This document shows, piece after piece, positions 23,215 to 34,868 of a stretch of DNA of 64,000 nt (the first letter of the stretch is position 1; every line of letters begins with the position of its first letter). The stretch covers positions 1,674,001 to 1,738,000 of the forward strand of contig CM074697.1 of assembly GCA_037367355.1 (NCBI GenBank), written 5' to 3'. The translations under genes were made by a program, and so were the position numbers. The stretch is from Neoscytalidium dimidiatum (Eukaryota; Ascomycota; Dothideomycetes; Botryosphaeriales; Botryosphaeriaceae). The notes below the pieces were generated by a model. The model ran no database searches. It was not told where the DNA came from and saw nothing but the letters and a program-made list of their open reading frames with translations.

Positions 23215-25653
23215 GTTTACGACCAAGGTAGCAATGGCTTTGCGCGATGCTTGTGTAAGGTCAATTTAGTGAAGAACTACGACAGGATCGTGCAGTCGTG
23301 GAGGTAGTGATTATGGAAGTTGAGTCAGCACAATTACGTCCAGGAGCGGATTTCTGGAGTGAACGATCGACGGTTGGGAGGAAGGAGAGGTGGAAGATCT
23401 TGGATGTTGACAATTTATGCCACCACGCCGCCAGCACCGCGACGCGTTTGAGCTAGCCGTATGAGGAAGTCCAGACGAACACTTTGCGACTTCTGCCTGC
23501 ATTGGCACCACAGAGGCGCGTGTTTCTGGACGAGGCGGGCCTATCGCTGTACATGTCAGCCCGTGTCGCTTCCTGAGTGTGCCGCCGCCGCATCCACATA
23601 GTTCACAGAGCAGTTTGAGATACATACAGATTCGGCGTACGCGATCACTAGAAGCTGCTATATACAGTTAGTAGACGTTCAGATAGTCTTATTACTCGTG
23701 CAATAGAATTTACTCAGTCAACTGATGTGCCGGAGACGAATACGGGTGGATATCCCTCTATTTCTGCCTCTAACACCAAGATCAACAGATAGTGCATGCT
23801 ATCTTGTCAGTATTGGGAAAAAATAGGGAACCGACTCACCACTTACGCATGCCAGACTCACGGTCCTGAGATCTGGAGTTCATCAAACCCGCAAGAGAAG
23901 CAGCAGCCCTCTCTCTCTTCATAGTCACGCAGCCATTGTCTCTATCTTCTCCAATGGCCATGCTTAGATTGACTAGTCAGTCGGAAAAGCTGACATTAGT
24001 TACAGGGCTTGTATATCCATTCCTTGATGCCGAGCGGGCCTCAAAAACGGCCATTGCCGAAGGGAAACATATTGGCCAGCGGCTAGGGTAAGAGTTTCAA
24101 CGCCAGTTCAGGGTACCACGAGGAGTGCCGCTAGGCGAAATATCTCCGATGGTATGTCGTAGAAGAAGCCATGTCGAAGGACACGCGCAGGAAGAATTGG
24201 CCTAGAAGGAAAGAAGATCCAGATAGCTACGACCCAGTATGAAAGAATCCGGAAACCAAAGCTAAGAATTTCGCTTCCGGTACTTATTCACCTCGCTGTT
24301 ATGGATCTCAGCAATCCTTACAATGCTGGAGGTAGTGTAAACTGCACGTAGGAGCTCAAGCCAGAGCTTAGACCAAGAAAGACGTCTTTGTACCTGGCAA
24401 ATTTTACCAGATCAAGATACTTGATCAGAAGGATTACCAGGCCGAGCGATAGTGTCCTGAAACTCCCAAAAGCTGCAAACTTCATGGTCGCACTACCCGT
24501 TGCCAATGAAGATAGGATGTAAAGAGAGGTAAGCTTCACATCCCAGAACATATTGCCGCCGAACAATGCTTACTGCACTGATCATCTCTTCAATTCAATG
24601 GTTGCAGTGCTACTAAGCGTATATCAGTTCCCGGAGAGAATTCTCCGGTCTAATTTCTCATGCAAACTGAAGTTGCACAGTAGTCATATTCGTTGCTGGG
24701 ATCCTGTTGTATCGTCAGCAAAAACCAATCGGATCACGGATAGTAGCATATACGTAGGGGAATGACTGTTCTCTTGAATGCTCATTCGTGTGACACTTAC
24801 CGGAAATCAACGCATCAATGCTTCCCTTTCTGAGTTGACGCTAACGCCGAAATGGGGTATGTATGAGGTATTTTCTTACTTGATGCCAGGGATTATCGAA
24901 AAAGACAGAAAGATCTTGTGGAAATGTGCTGACTGACGCATCTTGATACATGCTTGCAACATCACCAAATTTACAGGAATGGAGGAACACTAGCAAGTCA
25001 GGGGATACGTATGAATAACAACGAGATTGGTATAAGTAGAGAATGCAGTAAACTCTAATCCTGAAATATGGAGGGAGGGTAAATACAGACTCAAGCTCTG
25101 CTATTGATACCAACCAGAACAGTACGGTCTGCTTCCAGGTGAGGAGTTGGCATCATTACTAAAACATGTTGCTAAGGACTTGGCGAGTCTATTGCACTTA
25201 CCTGTAACTGTGTAAGGGAATCAACACTAGGTTTGAACATAAGGCATCACATCATAAAGACTATGGAGTGCTGGCTCGCGTTCAGGCAGAGGCACAGGTA
25301 CTCCTGTCATCCAAGCCGAAAGTGGCGACGACTGGCTTGCACACGCCTCGTGCGTTGCGTGGACTTTGGAAACCCACAAACGATCAAGCCTTCGAGCTCG
25401 AAGCTCAGCTGATCAAAGCGTGTCCACTGGTCTCAATGGCAACGACCTGCATGTTCGTAGTGTGCACATTGCGTAGTGAAGACGTGAGAACAAACCCCCG
25501 GTCATTCACGTGGCCAAGGTCGTTCCGCCGTTGACTGACTCATGTTGCTCCTGACAACCAACGCCCTCAAGTGTATTCTAGGCCCTGAAGAAGCCTCGAA
25601 AGGCAGGATCTTCATGTGCAGCGGCGATCAGAGGGTCAGATCCTGCAGATCAA
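23215..25653. other. Gene-poor, moderately AT-rich region with possible gene relics
   Basis: No intact gene is supported in about 2.4 kb. Composition is visibly more AT-rich than the flanks between about 23.6 and 25.2 kb. On the minus strand two open fragments look protein-like: a hydrophobic, membrane-like stretch at 24318-24566 and a stretch at 24841-25113 ending in DNPWHQ followed by a good GTAAGA donor. I could not join them into a model or assign a family. See the separate low-confidence entry. Confidence 0.4.
24318..25113 (-). pseudogene. Possible decayed membrane-protein gene (unrecognised)
   Basis: Two fragments on the minus strand have coding-like character. The upstream one contains ASVSTFPQDLSVFFDNPWHQ and is followed by a plausible donor and acceptor. 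The downstream one (LTSLYILSSLATGSATMKFA, LGLVILLIKYLDLVKFARYK) could form one or two membrane helices. The stretch between them has stops in all frames I checked. No family was recognised, so this may be chance. Confidence 0.22.
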
Positions 25654-27107
25654 CTACGTACCGTGCGCAGAGTCGAGATGATCGTTAACGTCCGCTTCTG
25701 TGACGGGAACATCGCATATCGGACATGCGAGAAACGTCCTCTTCTTGTCTGGAGGCGGTGAGGCATCATCATCCTCGGCAATGTTGCGCAAGCGCTTAGC
25801 GGTGGGATCCTTGGGATCCTGGGCGGCATCATTACAACTGCTCGACGGCGTTCCACTTCCGGACGAGCCAATAGAGCTCGGAGCTGTTTGCACCCAGCGG
25901 TCAATCTTGTTCTTCTGGCGACCGGCTCTGTCTCTGGCGCTCAGGGACTCAATTTGTTTCTTAGTTAATTCTGGCTGTGCAATTTTAGTGAAGGAGCCGC
26001 CGCAGTCGGCTTGATGCCGTGGCCACCAGCTGTCACTTTTGCCAGGCGCTCGGTTCATGCTGCGCTTGACGAGGCCGAAGTAGGGCGGCTTAGCTCGACA
26101 GGGGCCGTCGCACAACCACACGTGGGTGCGGTAGCTGTCGACCTCATCGTGGAAGGTGTGGAAGACTGTCACATCGAATCCACCGTGCGCATTGATAGCG
26201 GAAGCAAGCATCTGAAACCCGGCGCCGTGGCCGGAATCGTCGTCATCGCGCGAGTGGCGCCAAGACGAGGTGACGAAGAAATAGGCGTGGATGGCCTCGT
26301 GCAGCAGGGTGTTGACGGTGTCAGAGCGCGGTCGATATTTGAGCAGCGGCTCGGACAGCTTCAAGCGAATGCGCGTGTATTTCCCCTGCGCGTCCTTGAG
26401 AAGCTCGCAGATGCCTGCGCAACTATTGAAACGGAGTGGTCAGCCTCGCAGCGCTCCAGCGTTTGATGTGGTTCATGCAGTTTCCTGTTTGGACCAATGG
26501 ACGATTGAGATAAGCTGCACCAGGGGGGGCGCATGCTCCAGCGCCGGACTCGTTAGAAAGAACATCCGTCCGCATTGCAGGGCTAGTCAGAGATTTGGCT
26601 GTGGACTGAAGGGCCGCCCAGAAAAAGGGAGGCGGAAGCCCTTGCTGCGCGCGCGTCTCGACGAATAGTGCCGCGACCGAGGTGAAATGAGGCGTGGTGG
26701 TGGGATGTAACGCGTGGGGGGGTGGTCAAGGAAATTTGGCAGAAGGCAGAGGAAATGAATGGAGCGGTAGCAAGGATCGCCAGGCACACAGGACCACATT
26801 GGTGCGGCCAAAGATAGCAGCCGTTGCGGGCGAAGGCAGGGCGCACAGGAGTGGAGGGAGACCTTGCTGGACGCACTACGTACAGAGTCAATCGCGAGGA
26901 CCAAGACACCTCGACGCGTGGGCCGAGCGTGGCGCCGAAGTACAGCGTGTCGAACAGGGCGAACAGCTCGTGGATGTCGACGAAGGGCGAGCCCGTCTCG
27001 TCGCGAAGAATGCGCGCGACGGCGGCGTGGGCGGCGCGTTGGGCGTCGGTGAGGGCGTCCAGGCGGGCGACAGCCCGCGCGGCGGCGTCTTCGTCGGACA
27101 GCAGCAT
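25654..27107 (-). CDS. SprT-like (Spartan-type) zinc metalloprotease
   Basis: Two exons (27107-26884 and 26422-25654) encode 330 residues. The N-terminus ELFALFDTLYFGATLGPRVE is the typical start of the SprT fold. The active site is H116-E-A-I-H120, and H140 in SGHGAGF is the expected third zinc ligand. A C-terminal zinc finger CPICDVPVTEADVNDHLDSAH resembles the UBZ4 finger of human SPRTN, with His in place of the last Cys. A basic region KRLRN precedes it. Known role of SPRTN relatives: replication-coupled proteolysis of DNA-protein crosslinks in the nucleus, with the UBZ binding ubiquitin. The 461-nt intron is long for this window. It contains no obvious further exon, but one cannot be excluded. 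A GTACGT donor just before the stop allows an alternative C-terminus about 10 residues longer. Confidence 0.85.
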
Positions 27108-27695
27108 CGCACAGTCGTCAGTCAGTCAGTCAGTCAGCCAGTCACGGACAGGGTCTGCGATCGTAGGGCAGATTGTGGGGGAGCAGGTCAAGGGCTGCGG
27201 CGCGGGCTGCGGGCTCCGTGCTGAGGCGTCGGCGTCTGGCCTTGGGTGCTCGGGTGCTTGGGCGCGGCGCTGCCAGGGCGATCGGCACCCAGCGACTGGC
27301 GGCGCCCTGGGCAGAAACCACCTGTCGAGCGCCTGTTTACCATTTCCATTCCTCAGTCCTGTCCCTGCGCCTGCGCAATTCTTCTTCCTCCTCCTCCTCT
27401 TCTTCTTCTTCTCCGACTCACCGTCCCCCGTCCGCCGTCCCCGCAGCTGCGCTCCGCCGAAACGCCAGCTCACTGCGCGGTTTTCCACGTAGCACCGCAG
27501 CGCCGAAACAAACCCACCCACCGCCCGGCCCAGACATCCTGGCCCGAATGACGCAGAGACCGCTCAATGTGCATATCCAGTCGCCAGAGCCTAACCCGCC
27601 GATAAATTCCTCCACAAAACCCACACCGACTCCCTCTGCCTGGAAGAGCTCGATCCTGACCCGCCGGTCTTCGATGCCGCCCCAGTGCGCCGCCC
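27108..27695. promoter_or_regulatory. Divergent promoter between SprT-like and TBC genes
   Basis: A head-to-head intergenic region of under 600 bases. It holds five GTCA units (27117-27136) directly upstream of the SprT-like start. A long CT-rich tract (about 27360-27430) is typical of the leader of the TBC gene. Shared regulation of the two genes is possible but unproven. Confidence 0.45.
27117..27136. repeat. GTCA tetramer tandem repeat (5 copies)
   Basis: Five perfect GTCA units followed by GCCAGTCA. They lie 10 bases upstream of the SprT-like start codon, within its likely 5' UTR. Confidence 0.85.
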
Positions 27696-30600
27696 ATGGA
27701 CTCCTCTACTGACGCACACTTACGGCGCGCCTCGTCCACGCACTCTGCTTCCTCGGGCAGCCGCAAGTCGGCCGCCGGCTCGGGCACGCGACGCACGAAG
27801 CCTCGCAAAACCGCCTCGCACGCCTCGCTGGCGAAGGCTCAGGCCCCGACTCCCTCAGACAAGAGCTTGACCTCGTTCCCCTCGCTGTCGCCGTCGCCCG
27901 AAGCTTCGCCCATCGCCACCCGCTTCAGTGAGAATGAGCTGTCGCAACCACAATCCCCGCAGCTGCCGCAGGAAAATCCAGGCCTTCCAGACCCACCCAC
28001 CGTCCGCAAAACCTCAAAACCTGTCCAGTCGATAGTCGGGAGCTTGCTGGCTGCGATACCCTCCTCCGACGACCGCTCCGCCCTCTTCGACGATACCCCG
28101 CAAGATGTCCGCAGCGTGCCTGGGAACCTGCATCACGCGAGCGATGAGCAGATCGAGCGCATGCTGGCTCGGTCTGGGCCGGTCAGTCTGGTCAGGCAGT
28201 TGGCACAGGATCTAGCTCAGCGGGACGCCCAGATAACGGCGCTTCGAAGAAAAGCCGAGGAGCGGGAGAGGATCCTGCGGAAGATGCTGCAGGAGTGCGA
28301 GGTCTCGAACCTGGACATCGACGAGCGGCTGAAGCTACTGGAGCGGGGCCCCACACCGAACGGAACAAGCGAACAGGCCGACAGAGGCAGGAAGGGGAAG
28401 AGGCTGAGCCTTGTCGACCTCGACGGAGTGCATCCCGAAGACCCTATCGACAAGCACCTTGCTCGCGCGATGAGCGATGAGAATGACGGGGACAGGGAAC
28501 TGATGCTCGAGGATGACGCCTCGCTGACCGCTTTCCCGGCGCTGAGCGACGATCACTCCGTTAATTCTGCCGATCTCTCCACTACCAAATCGACCAAGGG
28601 CTGGAAGAGCTACATCTGGAACGGATCGATTGCCAACAAGAGGAGGAGCCAAACGCCAAGTGTCACGAGTGCATATGAGGAGGATATCCAGTCCCGCTCA
28701 AGAGCTTCCAGCGGCGCTCAGCGAAAGCCGCTCAGCAGCGACCTGTTCGCGCCTCCGTCTAAGGCAGTCGACCATCTCAAGAAGTTGGAAAGTGGAGATG
28801 AAGCTTCCATCTCCTCGCGCAAGTCATCGGGCTCGGTTGCGTCATGGGCATTGAGGCTAGTTGCTGGAAACAATCAGACCAATCGAGACGACAAGGCGGG
28901 TAGTCTGAGGGGCAGGTCATCCACAAATGGATTGGACACGGACCGAGCGCAGCGCACAACGTCCAAGGACTCTACCAAAACTAGTGGTACAAACTCGAGG
29001 GTCCAGGCCCGTGGAACAAAAACCTCGTTGGGGCCAACAGGTACCATCAAAAAGAATGCTCCCCCGGATGCCCTGCGGAATCTGTCGGCAAATTCCCAGG
29101 GTTCCAGCCCGCCCATTGTACGCTCCGTGAGCAACATCGGTCCCGTCGAAATGGACATGATCTTGCCTGAAGACTCAAGACCACCTACCCTTATGCCGCA
29201 CAACAACTTTGGCGACAACTCGGAATTCCTCACCGATCGGTTTGGCTTCATATACGATCAACGACGCAAGAAGAGGCAAGCACAAGCTGCTGCTGCTGCG
29301 CTGGAGAAAAACAAGCAGCAGCATGCAGGCGAGTCTCTTGGGAATGCAAGGGCAATGCTTCGATCGCGCAACGGCGAAGACGCACCGCTAGATCTAGTCG
29401 AGGAAGAAAGTCCAGCTCCACGGCCAGAAAGTGTTCTCTCACAAACAGAAGATGTGCAGCCTGCAAAGCGCAGCTGGCAAGATTTTCTCAAGATTGCCAC
29501 ATTCCCCACGGAATTGCTATCACACACACCTCTTGCCGCGCCCATGACCACGGTCGAAATAGAGGAGACGCCCAAGGCGTCCCAGGTGATCGTCCAGAAC
29601 AACGCCTCCTTCCCAGCAGCCAGCAGCAATCCGGAACCGTCTCTCAGCGTCGAGTCAGGCGCCGCTGAGATTGCGCAGCCTACTCTAAGTGGGCCCACGA
29701 GCCCTGTCATGGCCGACTTGAGCAGCCCGCAACCGGACCCCGTGCGAGCACTGCTGGAGCAACTGACGGAGCTGCATGACTCGCTGCAGCGCGATAAGCA
29801 GATCAAGTGGCACGAGTTTCTCCGGAAAGTTCGTGCTGAACGGAAGCGCGAGGGCGACGCAGTGGCAGCGAGTGAAGGTCGAGCCAAGAATTCCATGCCT
29901 GAGACATTGCTCACGGATGGAGAGATCATTGGTATCGCAGGGCTCGGCAACAAGGGCAAGATCGGGAGAGCGAAATGGAAGGAGTTCAAGAACCTGGTCC
30001 TGGGCGGTATTCCTGTCAGCTACCGAGCCAAGATATGGGCAGAGTGCAGTGGTGCTGCTGCCATGAGGATCCCAGGATACTACGAGGACTTGGTTGCAAA
30101 CGGGATCGACGACCCAGTTGTGGTCTCGCAGATCCAGATGGACATTCACAGGACGCTTACGGACAACATCTTCTTCCGCCGCGGCCCCGGCGTTAAGAAA
30201 CTGAACGAAGTCCTTGTTGCTTATGCACGGCGCAATCCTGCTGTGGGATATTGCCAAGGCATGAACCTCATCACTGCCTGCCTTCTGCTCATTATGCCTA
30301 CGGCTGAGGATGCCTTCTGGATGCTCGCGACGATGATCGAGTCAATCCTCCCGGAGCGCTACTACGATCACTCCCTCCTGGCTTCGCGCGCCGATCAGAT
30401 TGTCCTGCGGCAGTATGTGGCCGAGCTGCTTCCTAAGCTGTCGGCGCACTTTGACGAGCTCGGCATCGAGCTTGAGGCGTTGACGTTCCAATGGTTCCTG
30501 TCGGTCTTCACGGACTGCCTGTCCGCCGAGGCTTTGTTTCGGGTCTGGGATGTTGTATTGTGCATGCACGACGGCTCGACATTTCTGTTCCAGGTGGCGC

Positions 30601-31100
30601 TCGCGCTCCTCAAGCTGAACGAAAAGGCTCTGATCGAATGCGATAACCCGGGCGCGGTGTATCATTACATCAACCAGCAGATGACGAACCACGCGATCAG
30701 CATCGACGGGTTGATCCAGGCCAGTGAAGCGCTGAAGAAGGTGGTCCGCAGGAAGGATGTGGAAGAGCGGCGAGCCAAGGCGATCGAGCACGAAACGGAG
30801 GTCATGCGTCAGAGAGAGGAGCTGCGGGCGGGAAGGTTGAACAAGCTGAAGGGTAAAGGTGGTGGCGAGGAAGAATCCGATGGTTCGGCCCCACCCCCGC
30901 CCCAGCTGGTGATCGAAGCCGCCACGGACGACTTCCCTGAGATGGCCAGCATTTCGCCTCCGGAACCAAACACGCCAACTACGATGACATCTTCGGTCAG
31001 CTTTTCGTCATCGAGAGACGAGGAGGAGAACTTCCATCAAGATCTGGAGAGGAGTTTGACTCCGATGCCGATCGACGAGGAGGTTCTGTGGAGAGCATGA
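27696..31100 (+). CDS. TBC-domain Rab GTPase-activating protein
   Basis: A single exon of 1134 residues. The first 700 or so residues are Ser/Pro/Lys-rich and probably disordered, with a short coiled-coil-like segment (AQRDAQITALRRKAEERERI, about 170-190). The TBC domain begins near residue 765 (LGGIPVSYRAKIWAECSGAA). It carries both catalytic fingers: the arginine finger in IQMDIHR (R819) and the glutamine finger in YCQGM (Q854). It continues through FTDCLSAEALFRVWDVVL. A charged helix follows (about 1010-1050), then a low-complexity tail. Known mechanism: dual-finger acceleration of GTP hydrolysis by Rab proteins in membrane traffic. It resembles the Gyp-type TBC proteins of fungi. The target Rab is not predictable. 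Confidence 0.92.
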   Translation: MDSSTDAHLRRASSTHSASSGSRKSAAGSGTRRTKPRKTASHASLAKAQAPTPSDKSLTSFPSLSPSPEASPIATRFSENELSQPQSPQLPQENPGLPDPPTVRKTSKPVQSIVGSLLAAIPSSDDRSALFDDTPQDVRSVPGNLHHASDEQIERMLARSGPVSLVRQLAQDLAQRDAQITALRRKAEERERILRKMLQECEVSNLDIDERLKLLERGPTPNGTSEQADRGRKGKRLSLVDLDGVHPEDPIDKHLARAMSDENDGDRELMLEDDASLTAFPALSDDHSVNSADLSTTKSTKGWKSYIWNGSIANKRRSQTPSVTSAYEEDIQSRSRASSGAQRKPLSSDLFAPPSKAVDHLKKLESGDEASISSRKSSGSVASWALRLVAGNNQTNRDDKAGSLRGRSSTNGLDTDRAQRTTSKDSTKTSGTNSRVQARGTKTSLGPTGTIKKNAPPDALRNLSANSQGSSPPIVRSVSNIGPVEMDMILPEDSRPPTLMPHNNFGDNSEFLTDRFGFIYDQRRKKRQAQAAAAALEKNKQQHAGESLGNARAMLRSRNGEDAPLDLVEEESPAPRPESVLSQTEDVQPAKRSWQDFLKIATFPTELLSHTPLAAPMTTVEIEETPKASQVIVQNNASFPAASSNPEPSLSVESGAAEIAQPTLSGPTSPVMADLSSPQPDPVRALLEQLTELHDSLQRDKQIKWHEFLRKVRAERKREGDAVAASEGRAKNSMPETLLTDGEIIGIAGLGNKGKIGRAKWKEFKNLVLGGIPVSYRAKIWAECSGAAAMRIPGYYEDLVANGIDDPVVVSQIQMDIHRTLTDNIFFRRGPGVKKLNEVLVAYARRNPAVGYCQGMNLITACLLLIMPTAEDAFWMLATMIESILPERYYDHSLLASRADQIVLRQYVAELLPKLSAHFDELGIELEALTFQWFLSVFTDCLSAEALFRVWDVVLCMHDGSTFLFQVALALLKLNEKALIECDNPGAVYHYINQQMTNHAISIDGLIQASEALKKVVRRKDVEERRAKAIEHETEVMRQREELRAGRLNKLKGKGGGEEESDGSAPPPPQLVIEAATDDFPEMASISPPEPNTPTTMTSSVSFSSSRDEEENFHQDLERSLTPMPIDEEVLWRA

Positions 31101-32265
31101 AGAGGCTGGGGTTCATTTACATTATGGTTTGACACTCATTACCCAACAACGCAATTTCCTTTGTCATGCACCTGCATAGCATTTTCCATTTCTGAGGGAT
31201 TGGTCCATAGGGTTGCACGTGGATGGAGCACGGATGGGATTCATGTCAGGGATGGTCGGTGACCGTCGTCGCTTTCCTCAAGCGTTTTTTTTTTCGAGCA
31301 TTTTCTGGTGCATCGGTTTTTGGTTCCCCCCATCACTTTCTTCATCTGACGTCACACACTCACACACACAAGCACACACATAGTCTTCTTTGCAGGCATC
31401 ATGGCATTGGCTTAGTTTTTTTTTTTTTTTTTGGGAGCACGTTCACGATCATTGGGATTTGGTTGTCTTCTTTTTGGGAAAAGGAGGGCGGCCGGGATTG
31501 CGAAGCATATGGTTTTCGTTGTCATTTTTACTTTAGATTGAGATACCTATGTGCGTATAGATTTCCTTTGCGATGGCAGAGCTGTATTGAGGAAACTTTA
31601 TACCCTTGTACTACGGTGGCACATTGGAATAGAGTGAGGTTGCACATGTTTGAGAAGCTTGGAGCTCTCCAGGCTGATCGCAACGTTGACGGATGCTTAT
31701 GAAGCTGCGATGCTATAATTCCGCTATGATATGTCGATACGGTTGAGACCAGTCGGCTAAGTAAGAGGATTGAAGTGTTGACCCGTCGTTCGCCGGTCGG
31801 CCAATATTCTCCAGCTCAGCAGTACCAACAAACGCAAACAACCCAGGCCAGTAGGCTACGGCAGCTCCGACAACTTCAAACGTCGGAATGCGAGTCTGGA
31901 TCTCGACAGTCTTGTGTGAGGCGTAAAATGGGTAGAGAAAGGAACCACACGAGGTCGCCAAGGCTTCTGAACAGATCCGATCTGGTCCCCCGTCCCAGCG
32001 TCCCAGCGTCCCACCGCCCCAGCGTTTTCCGGGGACCAACAGATCGCCAAGACTTCTGCTTAGGACAGACGTTCGAAGTTGTTTACCCCTTGTCAGGGTC
32101 CTACCGGATCTGGAGACCTGCATGGTGCGCACGTGACAGGGCGTGTATCCACGCGCCCCCGGAGCTATGACCTACCTCTCCGTCCAGCTTCGTTTCTTTC
32201 CCCGGACCGTGCCTTGCTCGCATTCTGCGCGCCCCAACAATCTCCAACACACCTCAATCGCAAGC
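31101..32265. other. Intergenic between TBC and ORC6 genes
   Basis: No gene is supported. A T run of 18 at about 31414-31431 and a CA-rich stretch near 31360-31380 are the only notable local structures. The last 100 bases are the probable ORC6 leader. Confidence 0.45.
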
Positions 32266-33694
32266 ATGAGCAAGCCCGTCGAACAAGCCTTGACCGGCCT
32301 CGTCCCGTCCCTCAACGGGCCCCCGCCGCCCGAACTCCTCAGTGTCGCCGTCGCCCTGCTCGCCCAGTCGCGCAGCAAAGCCAGCAGCCTCAAGCCCGAC
32401 GAGGAGATCGCCCGGACATATGCGTGCGCCCACCTAGCCTGCGAGAGGTAAAGAACTGCCATTGCCTTCCTTCCTCCCTCCCTCCCTTCCCTCCTCCAGC
32501 GCCCACTCCCATTCTCCCTCGCATCAATCCAATAAACGCGCACGCAAACACCCGAGTCGTCGCGAACCCGCGTTAACCACCCCGACCCACAGGCTGAAAC
32601 AACGCCTCAACCTGCCCCCCATCGTGCCCCGCCCGCCCATCCCGCCCCGCGCCTACAAGAAAGTCTTCGCCTACTTCGACTCCGCCCTCACCATCTTCTC
32701 CTCCTCCTCTTCCTCCTCTTCGCGTCCGCCCTCCGCGCCCCAAACCCCCAGCAAGCGCGCCCGAGCTGCCGCCGACGCCGCGACCCCGACCAGCAGCAAA
32801 CGCACGCCCGCGCCAACGATGACGACGCCATCCCGCACCCCGACGACGAGGGCCGCACGCACCCCCACGTCAGCCAGGAAGAAGGCGGAGAAAGCCGGCG
32901 CCGGCGACGACGACGACGACGACGAAGATGGCCTTCCCGCGTACGCCATGCCGCTGATCCGCCGGCTGTGCCGCGCACTCGACGCGCCGGCCGCGGTGCC
33001 GCACGTGTACGCGGGCGTGCGGTCGGTGATGCGGGAGGGGGGCGATGACGGTAGCGCGGCCACGCGGACGAAGAGGGGCAGGGGGAGGGGCGCGCGGGGT
33101 TCGTTGAGTGGCGGGGTGGCGTCCGGGGTGGAGGAGGCAGACGTGCCGGTGCTGGTGGTCGCGGTGTTGCTGTACGTGCTTGTGAGGTTGAGCGGGAGGG
33201 AGACGGATGCGCGGGAGCATCGGGCGAGGAGGGGGAAGGCCGTCGGGGTGTTGAGGGGGATGGAGGTGTGTGCGGGGCGGGGGGACGAGGAGTTGGTGGA
33301 GGGGGTGGAGAGGTTGTTGGTCGAGGCGAGGGAGAGGGGGTGGTTGGAGATGGAGTGGTTTGGCAATGTCGTGGAAGGGGCGGGCTTGGGTGTTGATGGA
33401 GTTGCGGACGAGCAGGAGGGTCTGGAGATGGAGGATTATGCGCGGACGCCGAAGAGGACTGCGGTGGCGAGTGCGAATGCGTATACGCCGCTGAAGAAGA
33501 GGAGGGTTGGAGATGGGGTGGAGAACATGCAGGCTGCCGTTTCGCAGGGTGGGTTGGGCACGATGATGCAGGACAAAGTGGACTACTTGAGCGAGGCGAG
33601 GAGGGCGCAGTTCTCGAGGTGGAAGACGAGGATTATGAAGCGGGTGGAGCAGATTGAAAGGGAGGACGGACAGGCTATGGACGTATCCGCTTGA
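32266..33694 (+). CDS. ORC6: Origin recognition complex subunit 6
   Basis: Two exons (32266-32447 and 32593-33694) encode 427 residues. The ATG at 32266 is chosen because it opens the conserved cyclin-like domain at once (MSKPVEQALTGLVPSLNGP). The junction across the 145-nt intron restores ACERLKQRLNLPPIVPRPPI, and PRAYKKVFAYFDSAL follows. The middle is a basic, Ser/Thr/Pro-rich linker with many SP/TP sites (QTPSKR, SRTPTTR) that could be CDK targets. A second helical domain begins at YAMPLIRRLCRALDAPAAVP. The C-terminal helix region (YLSEARRAQFSRWKTRIMKR) is typical of fungal ORC6. Role: part of the complex that marks replication origins and loads MCM. Confidence 0.85.
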
Positions 33695-34868
33695 CGGCGT
33701 GTGTTGGTGTTGGATCACGAGGTTTGGTCAGTGTGCATGCGTGAAGAATGTCTTACGTTCGGAGAACAGATACCCAGAAGAAATTAGTTTCACGCACACA
33801 ACACCCGGTTCAATTGCAGTCCCAACAACTCAGATTCAACTCCAGAAACACCAGCTTCCCAGGAATATTGCCCCATCAGAACCTCATCGTCTCCGGCTTC
33901 TCCCTCCCCACCTCCGCCGGCTGCGTGAAAAAGAAAAAGAAAGAAAGAAAAGGGTGAGAGGGATGTCCCGTGGCGCGATGGATGCCGTTCTCCCGCCTTT
34001 CGCGAACATCTAAACCCCACCGCCACGCTGCAGGGCTGGAGCTCGAGCGAGCCACCTGCCTTTTTAGGAAGCTGTCCGGAGGTGCGATTTGATAAGGCCG
34101 CTGTACTGTTCTGTAGAAGAATTGAGGCAAAGGGATTTCTTTCTCTTGAACCAACAAAGAAAGTCTTGCAAGGAACTCGTCAGGTGCGTCTTCCCCCTTT
34201 AATTATGTGCTCTTATCGGGAGACGTCCTGTTGTTTCTTCGATGCGTGGTGCTTGACTCGGTGCTCTTTCTATCCTCTACGAATTAACCCCAACGAAAGT
34301 GTTCTTTGATCCATACACCTATATCCACATCTGAATTTCGAAATCACCGGCTAAACTCCGTCTAAATATCGCTCCGTGAGAGGCGACTGGATCTGAGCCA
34401 TTGGACTAGCGCCGCGTCTCTGTATTACGTTGAGAAAGTCATTCCAAGAAGAGCCAAGAAAGATTGACCAATAAGAAGCAGTGTAAGACCGTAATCGGCA
34501 GTACCGCAATATAAGGCAGCAGAGATCTGTTTTGTACTCCAAGCTCTCCCCGATCCTACCGGCAAGACAGCAGGTTCTGCGCAAGCAGCCTTTTCTGTGC
34601 GGCCTTGCCCACTGAATGCTCAGTGGTTGAAGATGTTGGTACTTCCTCTCTCTCTCTCTCATTCTCATATATGTCAAATTATAGCATAGTTAGGATGCTC
34701 CGGAAGGTTTCAACAGGTGTCTCATTCGAAAGGGGTGTCCAAGAATCAGGGCGTCAGACAAACACAACCTATCTTGTATTAAATTCTCTCATATTCACAC
34801 AGCATCATCTCTCCATCCCTCCATCCCCGCGAACGATTCCCACCCAAGCCGAAACTCTCCCCAGTACC
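33695..34868. other. Convergent intergenic region
   Basis: No gene is supported between ORC6 (+) and the ACS permease (-). Small reading frames near 34.1-34.8 kb show no motif. The right border is the 120-bp LTR-like element. Confidence 0.45.

Noticed and set aside
32870..33718. 282-codon minus-strand frame
   Set aside because: Antisense of the ORC6 second exon: His/Pro-rich with no domain.
34380..34430. tRNA-like stretch
   Set aside because: It cannot be folded into a cloverleaf, and no B-box GGTTCRANNCC is present.
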